The notes: generated from the sequence alone by a model not told the origin. 64,000 nt of DNA from Clostridiales bacterium (GCA_020859945.1 JAJBVG010000019.1:1-64000), one strand, 5' to 3'. Positions 1 to 8,565 are shown, counted from the stretch's first letter. Made by a program: numbers and translations.

Positions 1-2
1 AC

Positions 3-1151
3 TTAAAGGAACACAAGCTGACCCCCAAGACCTACACCGCCCCCAAGGAGCTGGTTTACGCCGGCATCGACGCGGTGGAGCCGGTGCCCTGCACCGCCGA
101 GGGGACGGCGGACGGCTGCACCCTGGTCATCCGGGTGGGGGAGGCGCTGCACTGCATCCACCCGGACTACCTGGTGGAGATGCAGACCAAGCGCCGCCAG
201 GCCCCCGCGCCCCGGCGGAAGGCCGCCCCCAAACCGGCGGCTGCCCCGGAGGTGGACTGCGTGGCCATCGACTTTGAGACCGCCACCCGGGAGATGGACA
301 GCGCCTGCTCCCTGGGCGTGGCGGTGGTCCGGGGGCTGGAGGTGGTGGACACCTGGTATCACCTCATCCAGCCGCCAGAGAACCGCTACGAGGAGGGCAA
401 CGTCCGGGTCCACGGCATCACCCCCGCCCAGACCGCCGACCAGCCCACATTGGACGAGCTTTGGCCGGAGCTGCGCCGGTTCTTCGACGGGACGCTGGTG
501 CTGGCCCACAACGCCCGGTTTGACGTGGGGGTACTGCGCAAGAGCCTCTCCCAGTCAGACGGCATCCCCAACTTCCGCTATGCGGACACCCTGCAAATGG
601 TGAAGAACGTGGTGCCGGGACGACACGGGCTGGACGCCTGCTGTGACTACTTCGGCATCTCCCTGGCGCACCACCACAACGCCCTGGACGACGCGGTGGC
701 CTGCGCGGAGATCGCCATTCGCTGCGCAAAGCTGGCTGGGTGCGCCAGCGTCCGGGACTGCCTGCGCCAGCGGCGGCTGAACACCACCGATTTCCACCGT
801 AAGCCCTCCACCTACCAGCGCTACGCGGCCAAGGCGGTGCGGCTCTCCGACGTGACCGCCACGGTGGAGCAGTTCGACCTGACCCACCCGCTGTATCAGA
901 AAACGGTGGTGTTCACCGGCGACCTGGCCATTGACCGGGCCGAGGCCGTCCAGCGGGCGGTCAACAAGGGCGCGGTGGTCAAGTCCGGCGTTTCCGCAAA
1001 GACGGACGTGCTGGTGGTGGGCCGCCAGGGGCAGTCCGCCGCCGCGCCGGAGAGCACCAAGGAGCGCAAGGCCAGAGAGCTGACCGAGACCGGAAAAGCC
1101 AACATCCGCGTCATGGACGAGGCGGAGTTTATGGCGCTGGTGGGGGAGTGA
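3..1151 (+). CDS. DnaQ-like 3'-5' exonuclease with C-terminal BRCT domain (5' partial)
   Basis: The reading frame is open from base 3 and the internal GTG at 75 has no ribosome binding site, so the true start probably lies before the window. The central part is a DEDD exonuclease resembling the DNA polymerase III epsilon subunit: motif I is DFETA, motif II is in LVLAHNARFD, and motif III ends HNALDDA. A Lys/Pro/Ala-rich linker precedes the exonuclease. The last ~90 residues form a BRCT-like fold (VVFTGDLAIDR, then KTDVLVVG), as in NAD-dependent ligases. The protein probably trims 3' ends in repair, with the BRCT targeting DNA ends or a partner. The exact role is inferred. It ends at a shared convergent terminator facing ribH. 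Confidence 0.85.
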   Translation, partial: LKEHKLTPKTYTAPKELVYAGIDAVEPVPCTAEGTADGCTLVIRVGEALHCIHPDYLVEMQTKRRQAPAPRRKAAPKPAAAPEVDCVAIDFETATREMDSACSLGVAVVRGLEVVDTWYHLIQPPENRYEEGNVRVHGITPAQTADQPTLDELWPELRRFFDGTLVLAHNARFDVGVLRKSLSQSDGIPNFRYADTLQMVKNVVPGRHGLDACCDYFGISLAHHHNALDDAVACAEIAIRCAKLAGCASVRDCLRQRRLNTTDFHRKPSTYQRYAAKAVRLSDVTATVEQFDLTHPLYQKTVVFTGDLAIDRAEAVQRAVNKGAVVKSGVSAKTDVLVVGRQGQSAAAPESTKERKARELTETGKANIRVMDEAEFMALVGE

Positions 1152-1181
1152 CCCACACGCCAAAAATTGAATAGAAACGAC

Positions 1182-1226
1182 ACAGCGCCGTGCAAACCTG
1201 TGAGAAGGTTGCGCGGCGCTGTTTTG
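1182..1226. terminator. Bidirectional terminator between exonuclease gene and ribH
   Basis: A 17-18 bp near-perfect stem (ACAGCGCCG... against ...CGGCGCTGT) with a six-base loop is followed by TTTT on the plus strand. It lies between two convergent genes, and A/T-rich sequence on the other side allows it to serve the riboflavin operon as well. Confidence 0.8.
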
Positions 1227-1236
1227 GGTTGTGTTT

Positions 1237-1710
1237 TTACATCTGATTCATCAGATTGACCATCTCGATGGCGGAAAGGGCGCAGTCATAGCCCTTGTTG
1301 CCCGCCTTGCTGCCCGCGCGGGCAATGGCCTGCTCGATGTTCTCAGTGGTGATGACGCCGAACAGCACCGGAACCCCCGTGGCCAGCCCCACCTGGGCGA
1401 TGCCCTTGGAGACCTCGTTGCAGACGTAGTCGTAGTGAGAGGTATCTCCCCGGATGACCGCGCCCACGCAGATGACCGCGTCATACTCCCCGGACTGGGC
1501 CATTTTGGAGGCGACGATGGGGATTTCAAAGGCCCCCGGCACCCAGGCGGCGGTGATGTTGTCCTCGTCTACGCCGTGGCGCACCAGGCCGTCCACCGCG
1601 CCGCCCAGCAGCTTGTTCACGATGATCTCGTTGAACCGGGAGGCGATGATGCCCACCTTCATGCCCTTGGGGGCGACGACTTTTCCTTCCAAAACGCGAA
1701 TTTCTTTCAT
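1237..1710 (-). CDS. ribH: 6,7-dimethyl-8-ribityllumazine synthase
   Basis: Condenses 5-amino-6-ribitylamino-uracil with 3,4-dihydroxy-2-butanone 4-phosphate to lumazine, the penultimate step of riboflavin synthesis, in the cytoplasm. The 157-residue protein has family landmarks SRFNEIIV near the N-terminus, WVPGAFEIP in the middle, [18 protein letters not shown], and a C-terminal [12 protein letters not shown] segment. The ORF track extends further upstream, but the ATG at 1710 is preceded by a strong AGGAGG and matches the family start, so it was chosen. It is the last gene of the ribD-ribE-ribBA-ribH operon, 51 bases after ribBA, and should share the FMN-riboswitch control. Confidence 0.97.
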   Translation of the reverse strand: MKEIRVLEGKVVAPKGMKVGIIASRFNEIIVNKLLGGAVDGLVRHGVDEDNITAAWVPGAFEIPIVASKMAQSGEYDAVICVGAVIRGDTSHYDYVCNEVSKGIAQVGLATGVPVLFGVITTENIEQAIARAGSKAGNKGYDCALSAIEMVNLMNQM

Positions 1711-1761
1711 GGTGATTTCCTCCTGAGATTTATAATTGCACATTGCTAATTGCAAATTGGA

Positions 1762-2973
1762 TCAAACTTTGATTTGGGTGAAAATATGCCCCATCTTCTT
1801 TTGTTTTGTTTTCAGATAGAAGGAGTCATACCGCTGGGGCGGCACCTCGATGGGTACCCGCTCCCGAATTTCCAGCCCGAAACCGGACAGCCCATAAACC
1901 TTGTCCGGGTTGTTGGTCAGCAGCCGCAAGGACTTCACCCCCAGGTCGGCCAGAATCTGCGCGCCTACCCAATACTCCCGCAGGTCGGGGGCGAAGCCAA
2001 GACGGACGTTGGCCTCTACCGTGTCCAACCCCTGCTCTTGCAGCTCGTAGGCTTTCAGCTTGTTGATGAGGCCGATTCCCCGGCCCTCCTGCCGCATATA
2101 GAGGACGATGCCCCGCCCTTCCTGTTCCACCTGGGTCATGGCCTGTTGGAGCTGCAAGCCGCAGTCGCACCGGAGGGAACCGAAGGTATCCCCGGTGAGA
2201 CATTCCGAGTGGACCCGGCAGAGGACGTTTTCCCCGTCGCCCAGGTCCCCTTTCACCAGGGCCAGGTGGTGCTCCCCGGTCAGGTCGTTGACGTAGCCGT
2301 AGATTTGGAACTGCCCGTACTGAGTGGGCAGCTTGGCGCACGCCTCCCGGACCACGTGCTTTTCGTGGACCCGCAGGTAGTCCTGGAGGTCGCGGATGGT
2401 GATGACCTTCAGCCCCAGCTCCTTTGCCAGCGCCAGCAGCTCGGTGGTGCGCATCATGGTGCCATCCTCCCGCATGATCTCGCAGCATAGGCCGCACTCC
2501 TCCAGCCCCGCCAGGCGGCACAGGTCCACCGTGGCCTCGGTGTGGCCGCTGCGGGTCAGTACGCCGCCCCGCCGGGCCACCAGCGGGAACACATGACCGG
2601 GACGGCGCAGTTCCTCCGGTTTTGTGGCCGGGTCCACGCACTTGCGGCAGGTGTAGCCCCGTTCGGCGGCGGAGATGCCGGTGGTGGTGTCCACATGGTC
2701 GATGGACACGGTGAAGGCGGTGGAGTGGTTGTCGGTGTTCACCTTGACCATCTGCTCCAGGCCCAGCCGAGCCGCCACCGCCTCGCTCATGGGAGTGCAA
2801 ATCAGTCCTTTGGCGTGGACAGCCATAAAGTTGACATTCTCCGTGGTGGCGAATTGGGCCGCACAGATCATGTCCCCCTCGTTCTCCCGGTCCGGGTCGT
2901 CGATGACGACGATGATGCGCCCAGAGCGCAGGTCGTCCAGCGCCTGGTCGATGGTGTTGTATTCCTGTTCCAT
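1762..2973 (-). CDS. ribBA: Bifunctional 3,4-dihydroxy-2-butanone-4-phosphate synthase / GTP cyclohydrolase II
   Basis: Supplies both precursors of lumazine. The N-terminal half (about 1-200) makes 3,4-dihydroxy-2-butanone 4-phosphate from ribulose 5-phosphate and shows [10 protein letters not shown] and the [11 protein letters not shown] region. The C-terminal half (about 205-403) is GTP cyclohydrolase II with the zinc-binding cysteines in [11 protein letters not shown] and RCDCGLQL and the RQEGRGIGL nucleotide motif. The full length of 403 residues is usual for fused RibBA of Firmicutes. It is the third gene of the operon, 18 bases after ribE. Confidence 0.97.
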   Translation of the reverse strand: MEQEYNTIDQALDDLRSGRIIVVIDDPDRENEGDMICAAQFATTENVNFMAVHAKGLICTPMSEAVAARLGLEQMVKVNTDNHSTAFTVSIDHVDTTTGISAAERGYTCRKCVDPATKPEELRRPGHVFPLVARRGGVLTRSGHTEATVDLCRLAGLEECGLCCEIMREDGTMMRTTELLALAKELGLKVITIRDLQDYLRVHEKHVVREACAKLPTQYGQFQIYGYVNDLTGEHHLALVKGDLGDGENVLCRVHSECLTGDTFGSLRCDCGLQLQQAMTQVEQEGRGIVLYMRQEGRGIGLINKLKAYELQEQGLDTVEANVRLGFAPDLREYWVGAQILADLGVKSLRLLTNNPDKVYGLSGFGLEIRERVPIEVPPQRYDSFYLKTKQKKMGHIFTQIKV

Positions 2974-2991
2974 AAAACTCCCTCGTTTCCG

Positions 2992-3642
2992 TCAAAATCC
3001 GTATTGCTTCAAAAAATCCATGGTCAGCGCGCTTTCCGCCGGGGGAGCGGCTGGCTGCCGGTTCAGCAGCTTTTCCACGTACTTTCCCACGATGTCCGTC
3101 TCCAGGTTGACCACGTCCCCCGGCTTTTTCATCAGGAGGGTGGTCTCCGCCCCGGTGTGGGGGATGATGGACACCTGAAAGTCCCGCTCCGTCACCTCCG
3201 CTACGGTCAGGCTGACGCCGTCAATGGCGATGGAGCCCTTCTCCACCACCAGCCGCAAAATCTCTGCCCCGGCGCGAATTTTGACCCAGACGGCGTTTTC
3301 CTCCCGCCGCAGGGCGGCGATGGTTCCGGTGCCGTCGATGTGTCCGGCCACCATATGTCCCCCAAAGCGCCCATCCGCGGGCATAGCCCGCTCTAAATTC
3401 ACCAGGTCGCCGGGGTGACAGCTTCCCAAGCTGCTGCGGCGGGCGGTCTCGGCCATGATGTCCGCCGTGAAGCCCTCCGGCCCCAGGGCGATGACTGTCA
3501 GGCACACGCCGTTCACGGCGATACTGTCGCCGATCTTCGTCCCCTCCAGCACCTTTTTGGCTCGAATGGATAGCTGCCCGGAGACGCCGCTCAGCGTCAG
3601 CCGCCGGACGCTGCCCAATTCCTCAATCAGTCCTGTAAACAT
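2992..3642 (-). CDS. ribE: Riboflavin synthase, alpha subunit
   Basis: Dismutates two lumazine molecules to riboflavin and the pyrimidinedione. The 216-residue protein begins with the diagnostic MFTGLIEELG and contains two lumazine-binding barrels; the second starts near GGHMVAGHIDGTGT and includes SIAIDGVSLTV. The ORF track begins 26 codons earlier, but those codons lie inside ribD in another frame. The ATG at 3642 gives the family N-terminus and leaves a 16-base overlap with the end of ribD, which suggests coupled translation. Confidence 0.96.
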   Translation of the reverse strand: MFTGLIEELGSVRRLTLSGVSGQLSIRAKKVLEGTKIGDSIAVNGVCLTVIALGPEGFTADIMAETARRSSLGSCHPGDLVNLERAMPADGRFGGHMVAGHIDGTGTIAALRREENAVWVKIRAGAEILRLVVEKGSIAIDGVSLTVAEVTERDFQVSIIPHTGAETTLLMKKPGDVVNLETDIVGKYVEKLLNRQPAAPPAESALTMDFLKQYGF

Positions 3643-4736
3643 CCTCTGTTCTCCTTCACCCGGTAATCCAGCAGCAGGTCCTCCCCGATTTGGGAGACCT
3701 CCGCCAACTCCAGTCGCCACGCCTCATCCGGCAGGACCACGCCAGCCCCCTCCACTGGGGACTTGCCGCCCCCACCGAACAGCTTGGGGGCCACAAACGC
3801 CTTGACCTCCCGGACGATGCCCGCCCGGAGCGCGCTCTCGTTGAGAGTGCCGCCGCCCTCCAGCAAAACGCTGTCGATACCCATCGCCCCCAGCGCCCGC
3901 ATCAGCGTTGTTAGATTTACTTTCCCGTCGTCGGCAGGGCAGGGGAGTACCTGCACTCCCAATTTTTCCAGCGTTGCCTGTTTCGCCGGGTCAGGGCTGC
4001 CACCGCAGGCCACGATGGTCCTGTATTGACCGGCGGTGTTGCAGATTTGGCTGTCCAGCGGGATACGCAGGCAGCTGTCGCAGATAATGCGAACCGGGCT
4101 GCGTTTGCCCTCCAGACGCACGTTCAGCAGAGGGTCGTCTGCCAAGACGGTGCCAATCCCCGCCAAAATGCCGGAGTAAGCAGTCCGCAGTTCCTGCACC
4201 TTCTGCCGGGCTGGTTCCCCGGTGATCCACTTGGAGGCCCCGGTGCGGGTGGCGATTTTGCCGTCCGCTGTCATGGCGTATTTCATCACCACATAGGGGG
4301 TTTTGGTGGTGATATAGTGGAAAAACACCGGGTTCAGCCGGTCGCACTCCTCCCGCAGAAAGTCCTCTGTCACCTGGACACCGTGTTCCCGGAGGATCTG
4401 CACGCCCTTGCCCGCTACCAGCGGGTTGGGGTCCCGGGAGCCGATAAACACCCGTGCAATGCCGCTCTCCAGAATCGCCTGGGTGCAGGGGGGCTGCCGC
4501 CCGTAGTGGCAGCAAGGTTCCAGCGTCACGTACATCGTTGCTCCTTGGGCGCTCTCCCGGAGGGAGGCCAGGGCGCTGCGCTCCGCGTGGAATCCGCCGT
4601 ATTTGGCGTGATAACCCTCCCCGATGATGCGCCCATCTTTCACGATGACCGCCCCCACCAGGGGGTTGGGATTGGTCCAGCCGGCGCCCCGCCGGGCAAG
4701 GTCGATGGCCCGGCGCATAAAATCCTGGTCTGTCAT
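3627..4736 (-). CDS. ribD: Bifunctional diaminohydroxyphosphoribosylaminopyrimidine deaminase / 5-amino-6-(5-phosphoribosylamino)uracil reductase
   Basis: Catalyses the second and third steps of riboflavin synthesis after GTP cyclohydrolase II. The N-terminal deaminase domain (about 1-145) has the zinc signature HAE (GGFHAERSAL) and PCCHYGRQPPC. The C-terminal reductase domain (about 147-360) has the MKYAMTADGKIAT and ITGEPARQKVQELR motifs and a Gly-rich VLLEGGGTLN. It is the first gene of the operon and follows the FMN riboswitch leader by about 250 bases. The length of 369 residues is normal. Confidence 0.96.
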   Translation of the reverse strand: MTDQDFMRRAIDLARRGAGWTNPNPLVGAVIVKDGRIIGEGYHAKYGGFHAERSALASLRESAQGATMYVTLEPCCHYGRQPPCTQAILESGIARVFIGSRDPNPLVAGKGVQILREHGVQVTEDFLREECDRLNPVFFHYITTKTPYVVMKYAMTADGKIATRTGASKWITGEPARQKVQELRTAYSGILAGIGTVLADDPLLNVRLEGKRSPVRIICDSCLRIPLDSQICNTAGQYRTIVACGGSPDPAKQATLEKLGVQVLPCPADDGKVNLTTLMRALGAMGIDSVLLEGGGTLNESALRAGIVREVKAFVAPKLFGGGGKSPVEGAGVVLPDEAWRLELAEVSQIGEDLLLDYRVKENRGCLQD

Positions 4737-4809
4737 GGCTTCCCGCCTTTCATTTAAAAATGCACAGCACGATTAGGGCGATACTGCGCTAGTATCCCCA
4801 CCGGCGCAC

Positions 4810-4848
4810 AAAAAACGCGCCCCGTGGGAAACTGCTCCACAGGGCGCG
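4810..4848 (-). terminator. Attenuator terminator of the FMN riboswitch expression platform
   Basis: On the minus strand an 11-12 bp stem (CGCGCCCTGTGG with CCACGGGGCGCG) is followed directly by TTTTTT, between the FMN aptamer and ribD. This is the expected OFF structure of a transcription-attenuating FMN riboswitch. A second smaller stem (GCTCTG/CAGAGC, 4893-4921) with a TTTTT tail lies just upstream and may be an alternative or additional stop. Confidence 0.75.
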
Positions 4849-4982
4849 CCGGTTCGCATAAGCTAACTTTCGCTGCGTTACTGAAACAAAAAGGCTCTGA
4901 AATGGCATCCCATCCCAGAGCGCGGACTGTCTCCCACCCCACCCGATGACACAGGAAAAGGGGAGCGCGGTCACTTTCTTCT

Positions 4983-5090
4983 TTCATCCAGACTATACTG
5001 TCGGCTCCGGAGTTTCACCGGATCATGCCTCTCGGCTCGCGGGCTGTACCGCCGGTAGGGACTTGCACCCTGCCCTGAAGAATTATTCCG
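4983..5090 (-). promoter_or_regulatory. FMN riboswitch (RFN element)
   Basis: Read on the minus strand, the region has the strongly conserved RFN blocks in order: AGGGCAGGGTGCAAGTCCC, ACCGGCGGTACAGCCCGCGA, GATCCGGTGAAACTCCGG and GCCGACAGTATAGTCTGGAT. These form the six-helix junction that binds flavin mononucleotide. It controls the ribD-ribE-ribBA-ribH operon, most likely by premature termination at the downstream hairpin. Confidence 0.97.
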
Positions 5091-5102
5091 TTCACATATA
5101 GC

Positions 5103-5131
5103 ATTATACGCCGTCAGGAGCCGCTTGTAAA
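5103..5131 (-). promoter_or_regulatory. Promoter of the riboflavin operon
   Basis: On the minus strand TTTACA and TATAAT are separated by 17 bases, immediately upstream of the FMN aptamer. It is a good sigma-A match in the expected place. Confidence 0.75.
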
Positions 5132-5164
5132 CCCCAAAACGGATAAAAATATAAAAAATAAAGA

Positions 5165-5193
5165 TTGACAACCGCCGCAGGGTGTGCTATAGT
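5165..5193 (+). promoter_or_regulatory. Sigma-A promoter for rpmG-secE-nusG-rplKA
   Basis: A perfect TTGACA, a 17-base spacer and TATAGT preceded by TGC point rightwards. The first gene (rpmG) starts about 250 bases downstream, so the transcript carries a long leader. Confidence 0.8.
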
Positions 5194-5199
5194 AATTAC

Positions 5200-5440
5200 A
5201 CCTGCGGGAAAGCGGTTTTGTCGTTATGGGTTTTTTAGCCCATATCCTCCCTTTCCAGGCCCCAAGCAGACCACGCAGGGAGGCAGAACCCATTGCCGAA
5301 CCCCTTTTAATCATTGTCGCAGGGAGTTCCTGCGGAAATTTGCGCCGGAGTTCGACAGTACCAGCCTGTTTCAGGTCAATCTGCCGGAGGTCCGGCGTTT
5401 TATTTGACCGGTAGGAAACAGAGCCCACAAACCTAAGGAG
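5200..5440 (+). promoter_or_regulatory. Structured 5' leader of rpmG operon with attenuator-like hairpin
   Basis: This 240-base untranslated stretch has no convincing ORF. It holds several stems: CCTCCCT/AGGGAGG (5246-5283), CGCAGG/CCTGCG (5318-5334) and, just before the gene, GCCGGA/TCCGGC followed by GTTTTATTT (5383-5405), which looks like a weak intrinsic terminator. I do not recognise it as a named leader. A role in autogenous or growth-rate control is inferred only. Confidence 0.4.
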
Positions 5441-5449
5441 GTGCCGAAT

Positions 5450-5620
5450 ATGGCCAAAGCAAAAGGCGTTGCGCGTGTGAAGGTCACGCTCCGCTGCAGC
5501 GAATGCAAGCAGAGAAACTACAACACCATGAAAAACAAGAAGAATACCCCTGACCGCCTGAAGATGAAGAAGTATTGCCCCTTCTGCAAGAAGCACACGG
5601 AACACACGGAAACCAAGTAA
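5450..5620 (+). CDS. rpmG: 50S ribosomal protein L33 (zinc-binding form)
   Basis: A 56-residue protein, absent from the ORF track because of its length. The ATG at 5450 follows TAAGGAGG with good spacing. The translation starts [16 protein letters not shown] and has two CxxC pairs (CSEC at 16-19, CPFC at 43-46), so it is the zinc-ribbon form of L33. It is a small large-subunit protein near the ribosomal E site. It stands first in the conserved Firmicutes order rpmG-secE-nusG-rplK-rplA. Confidence 0.96.
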   Translation: MAKAKGVARVKVTLRCSECKQRNYNTMKNKKNTPDRLKMKKYCPFCKKHTEHTETK

Positions 5621-5650
5621 GTGTGCGATTGACAAGGAAAGGTGCGTATC

Positions 5651-5926
5651 ATGGCAAAAAAAGCAAAAGAACCCAAGACTAAGGTTGACAAAAACAGGAA
5701 GGGAAAGAAGCCTAACTGGTTTGTCCGCCATTGGCGTTCTCTGAAAAACTGGGCCCATGAAACCAAGCTGGAGCTGAAAAAAGTCCACTGGCCCAAGCGC
5801 AACGAACTGTTCAAGGCGTGCGCGGCGGTGCTGGTGTGCATCCTGGTCGTGGGCGTGTTCGTCTGGGTGCTGGACGCGGTGGCCGCTGCGGTCATCAACG
5901 CTCTGCTCCACCTGTTCCAGGGCTGA
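5651..5926 (+). CDS. secE: Preprotein translocase subunit SecE
   Basis: Small essential subunit that clamps SecY in the membrane protein-conducting channel. The 91-residue protein has a Lys-rich N-terminus, the conserved amphipathic segment ELKKVHWPKRNEL and one membrane helix (about residues 58-80). The ATG at 5651 has AAGGAAAGG upstream and was preferred to the GTG at 5642 in the track. It lies 30 bases after rpmG and 11 bases before nusG. Confidence 0.95.
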   Translation: MAKKAKEPKTKVDKNRKGKKPNWFVRHWRSLKNWAHETKLELKKVHWPKRNELFKACAAVLVCILVVGVFVWVLDAVAAAVINALLHLFQG

Positions 5927-5937
5927 GGTAGACCGAC

Positions 5938-6465
5938 ATGGCTGAAACAGCGAAGTGGTATGTGGTCCACACGTATTCCGGGTACGAGAACACGGTGGCC
6001 AGCACGATTACCAAGCATGTCGATAACCGCAATCTGCGCGACCTGATCCAGCAGGTCGAGATCCCCATGGAAACCGTCACCGAGATCACCGACAACGGCC
6101 CCAAAACCGTGGAGCGTAAGACGTTCCCCGGCTATGTGCTGGTGAAGATGATTTTGACCGACGAGACCTGGCACATCGTCCGCAACATCCGCGGCGTGAC
6201 GGGCTTTGTTGGCTCCGGTAACAAGGCCATCCCTCTGACCGATGAAGAGATCAAGGCGATGGGCATGGAAAAACACGAGATTTCCGTGGGCTACAACGTT
6301 GGCGACAGCGTGAAAATCACAGGCGGGGCGCTTTCGTCCTTCCTGGGTGTGGTGGAAGAGGTCGATGTGGACCGGGAGAAGGTCCGCGTTGTTGTGTCCA
6401 TGTTTGGCCGGGAGACCCCGGTGGAGCTGGACCTGGACCAGGTGGAGCTGATCCAAGAGGACTGA
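5938..6465 (+). CDS. nusG: Transcription termination/antitermination factor NusG
   Basis: Binds RNA polymerase and affects pausing, termination and coupling to the ribosome. The 175-residue protein starts with [14 protein letters not shown], the NGN domain signature, and ends with a KOW domain ([19 protein letters not shown]). FPGYVLVKM and [15 protein letters not shown] are typical of the family. It sits in the standard secE-nusG-rplK context. Confidence 0.97.
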   Translation: MAETAKWYVVHTYSGYENTVASTITKHVDNRNLRDLIQQVEIPMETVTEITDNGPKTVERKTFPGYVLVKMILTDETWHIVRNIRGVTGFVGSGNKAIPLTDEEIKAMGMEKHEISVGYNVGDSVKITGGALSSFLGVVEEVDVDREKVRVVVSMFGRETPVELDLDQVELIQED

Positions 6466-6517
6466 CCCCAACCGCCGCAACACACAAGAGTTTGAAAATA
6501 TTAAGGAGGTATTCCTC

Positions 6518-6955
6518 GTGGCACCTGCGAAAAAGAAGAAAATCACCGGCTATGTGAAATTGCAGATTCCCGCCGGCAAAGCGACTCCTGCTCCCCCTGT
6601 CGGCCCCGCTCTGGGCCAGCACGGTGTGAACATCGCCGCATTCACCAAAGAGTTTAACGAGCGCACCAAGAAGGACGTGGGCATGATCATCCCGGTCATC
6701 ATCACCGTCTACGCTGACCGCTCCTTCACCTTTGTGACCAAGACCCCCCCTGCCGCCGTTCTCATCAAGAAGGCGTGCAACATCGAGACCGGCTCCGGCG
6801 TGCCCAACAAGACCAAGGTCGCTACCATCAGCAAGGCCGACGTGCAGAAGATCGCCGAGACCAAGATGCCCGACCTGAACGCTGCCTCTCTGGAGGCCGC
6901 CATGTCCATGATCGCCGGCACCGCCCGTTCCATGGGCGTCGTCGTGGGCGACTAA
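6518..6955 (+). CDS. rplK: 50S ribosomal protein L11
   Basis: Large-subunit protein of the GTPase-associated stalk base, which contacts elongation factors and RelA. The 145-residue sequence has the family pattern [23 protein letters not shown] and ends with the SMGVVV segment. The start codon is GTG at 6518, supported by AAGGAGG seven to eight bases upstream. It is followed after 15 bases by rplA. Confidence 0.97.
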   Translation: MAPAKKKKITGYVKLQIPAGKATPAPPVGPALGQHGVNIAAFTKEFNERTKKDVGMIIPVIITVYADRSFTFVTKTPPAAVLIKKACNIETGSGVPNKTKVATISKADVQKIAETKMPDLNAASLEAAMSMIAGTARSMGVVVGD

Positions 6956-6970
6956 GGAGGTATGTGATCT

Positions 6971-7657
6971 ATGGGTAAGAAATACAACGACAGCCTGAAG
7001 CTGATTGAAAAAGGCAATCTTTACGATACCAACGAGGCCCTGGACTTGGTCTGCAAGACCGCCAAGGCGAAGTTTGACGAGACCGTCGAGCTGCACCTGA
7101 AGCTGGGCGTTGATGGTCGTCACGCCGACCAGCAGGTCCGCGGCGCCATCGTGCTGCCCAACGGCACCGGCAAGAGCGTCCGCGTTCTGGTCTTTGCCAA
7201 GGACGCCCAGGCCGACGCCGCCCGGGAAGCCGGCGCGGACTACGTGGGCGACATGGACCTGGTGGAGAAGATCCAGAAAGAGAACTGGTTCGACTTCGAC
7301 GTGGTCATCGCCACCCCCGACATGATGCGTTTCGTGGGCCGTCTGGGTCGTCTGCTCGGCCCCAAGGGTCTGATGCCCTCTCCCAAGTCCGGCACTGTCA
7401 CCCCCGACGCGGCCAAGGCCGTCCGGGATGCCAAGGCCGGTAAGGTCGAGTACCGTCTGGACAAGACCAACATCATCCACTGCCCCATCGGTAAGGTCTC
7501 CTTCGGCACCGAGAAGCTCCAGGAGAACTTCGACGCCCTGGTGGGCGCGGTCATCAAGGCCAAGCCCGCCGCCGCCCGCGGCCAGTATATCCGCACTTGC
7601 ACCGTGGCCTCCACCATGGGCCCCGGCGTCAAGGTGAACCCCGCCAAGTTGGGCTGA
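6971..7657 (+). CDS. rplA: 50S ribosomal protein L1
   Basis: Forms the L1 stalk that helps eject deacylated tRNA, and in many bacteria represses its own operon. The 228-residue sequence has [17 protein letters not shown] and the C-terminal [16 protein letters not shown]. An AAGGAGG precedes the ATG. It is the last gene of the rpmG operon; a repeat element directly follows. Confidence 0.97.
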   Translation: MGKKYNDSLKLIEKGNLYDTNEALDLVCKTAKAKFDETVELHLKLGVDGRHADQQVRGAIVLPNGTGKSVRVLVFAKDAQADAAREAGADYVGDMDLVEKIQKENWFDFDVVIATPDMMRFVGRLGRLLGPKGLMPSPKSGTVTPDAAKAVRDAKAGKVEYRLDKTNIIHCPIGKVSFGTEKLQENFDALVGAVIKAKPAAARGQYIRTCTVASTMGPGVKVNPAKLG

Positions 7658-7674
7658 TTTTGTCCAACTGTTTG

Positions 7675-7838
7675 GGAACCTCTGATTAAATAACTCCCGG
7701 CGTCTGGACGGCTTATTTTGTGCAACTCTTCGTTGCAAAATCTTGAAATCCACAAAGGATTCCTGCGATTTTGCGCCTCGATTTGCGCAAAATCTGCTCG
7801 CCCAGCCATCCAAGGCCATTTAATCAGAGCTTCCTTAG
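7675..7838 (+). repeat. MITE-like repeat, copy 1
   Basis: A ~165-bp non-coding element with inverted ends (GGAACCTCTGATTAAATAA against ...TTTAATCAGAGCTTCC, ending TTAG). A second copy in reverse orientation lies at 30391-30558 and matches along nearly its whole length by eye. Spurious ORFs in both copies encode the same peptide ([24 protein letters not shown]). No transposase is present, so it would be non-autonomous. It separates rplKA from the rplJL promoter. Confidence 0.85.
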
Positions 7839-7846
7839 CAAAAATC

Positions 7847-7889
7847 ATGGCGGAATGGGTTGACAAAACCCGTTCCGCCATGCTACAAT
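7847..7889 (+). promoter_or_regulatory. rplJL promoter embedded in a palindrome
   Basis: TTGACA (7860-7865), an 18-base spacer and TACAAT (7884-7889) precede the L10 leader. The -35 and most of the spacer lie within a near-perfect 15-bp inverted repeat (ATGGCGGAATGGGTT / AACCCGTTCCGCCAT, 7847-7881). The palindrome could be an operator or the terminator stem of the upstream transcript, but it has no T-run. Confidence 0.65.
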
Positions 7890-7902
7890 ACATTTTGCGT
7901 TC

Positions 7903-8016
7903 AAAGACAGCAGGTTCGTGAGATCAATGGCTTGTCCGCCTGCCGAGAGTGCATCAAGACATCCCTGTTTTGCTGCTTACTGTCCTCCTGTCTTTTGACG
8001 CGGAGGATTTTCTTTT
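7903..8016 (+). promoter_or_regulatory. Ribosomal protein L10 leader with attenuator
   Basis: The leader opens with AAAGACAGCAGGT and closes with CCTGTCTTTT, which pair as the outer helix of the L10 leader motif. CCGCCTGCCGAGAGTGCATC lies between. The 3' strand overlaps a competing stem TCCTCC/GGAGGA followed by TTTTCTTTTT, an intrinsic terminator. The known mechanism is binding of the L10-L12 complex to repress rplJL. Assignment rests on motif and location. Confidence 0.85.
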
Positions 8017-8034
8017 TGTGAGGTGAAATCAATC

Positions 8035-8565
8035 ATGCCTAACGCAAAGGTTCTGGAGTCCAAGAAGGCCGTCGTCGCCGCCCTGGAGGAACAGCTCAAG
8101 AGCGCCCAGTCCGGCGTGCTGGTGGATTACTCCGGTATCACCGTGGAGCAGGACACCGAGTTGCGTAATATCGCTCGTCAGGCCGGTGTTTCCTACGCTG
8201 TGGTGAAGAACACCATGGTGCGCCGCGCCCTGGACGACGCTGGTCTGTCCGCCCTGGACGATGTGCTGCACGGCAACACGTCCTTGGCCACCGGCACGGA
8301 GGACCCCATCGCTCCCATCAAGGTCATTGCTGACTATGCCCAAAAGATGGGTGACGACAAGTTCCACATCAAGGCTGCTTTCATGGAAGGCAAGGTGCTG
8401 TCTGACGCCGAGATCGCGCAGATGTCCACGCTGTCCTCCAAGAAGGATCTGCAAGCCCAGGTTATGGGTACCCTGCTGGCTCCCATCTCCAGCCTGGCCG
8501 CTGTCATCGCCGCCATCGCCGAGAGCAAGGGCGGTTCCGCAGAGGAGGCCCCCGCTGCCGAATAA
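8035..8565 (+). CDS. rplJ: 50S ribosomal protein L10
   Basis: Scaffold of the ribosomal stalk that carries the L7/L12 dimers. The 176-residue protein has VLVDYSGITVEQDTELR and VVKNTMVRRAL in the rRNA-binding domain and an Ala-rich C-terminal helix for L12 binding. The ATG at 8035 follows GAGGTG and gives the family start; the track GTG at 8023 lies within the ribosome binding site. It should be autoregulated through the leader just upstream. Confidence 0.96.
   Translation: MPNAKVLESKKAVVAALEEQLKSAQSGVLVDYSGITVEQDTELRNIARQAGVSYAVVKNTMVRRALDDAGLSALDDVLHGNTSLATGTEDPIAPIKVIADYAQKMGDDKFHIKAAFMEGKVLSDAEIAQMSTLSSKKDLQAQVMGTLLAPISSLAAVIAAIAESKGGSAEEAPAAE

Noticed and set aside
4754-4987. 77-codon minus-strand ORF between FMN riboswitch and ribD
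   Set aside because: It overlaps the aptamer end and the attenuator hairpins, so it is riboswitch expression platform.
7718-7921. 67-codon ORF in the repeat after rplA, and its twin at 30245-30511
   Set aside because: Both encode the same peptide only because they lie in the two copies of a non-coding repeat; no ribosome binding site, and one frame overlaps ligA.
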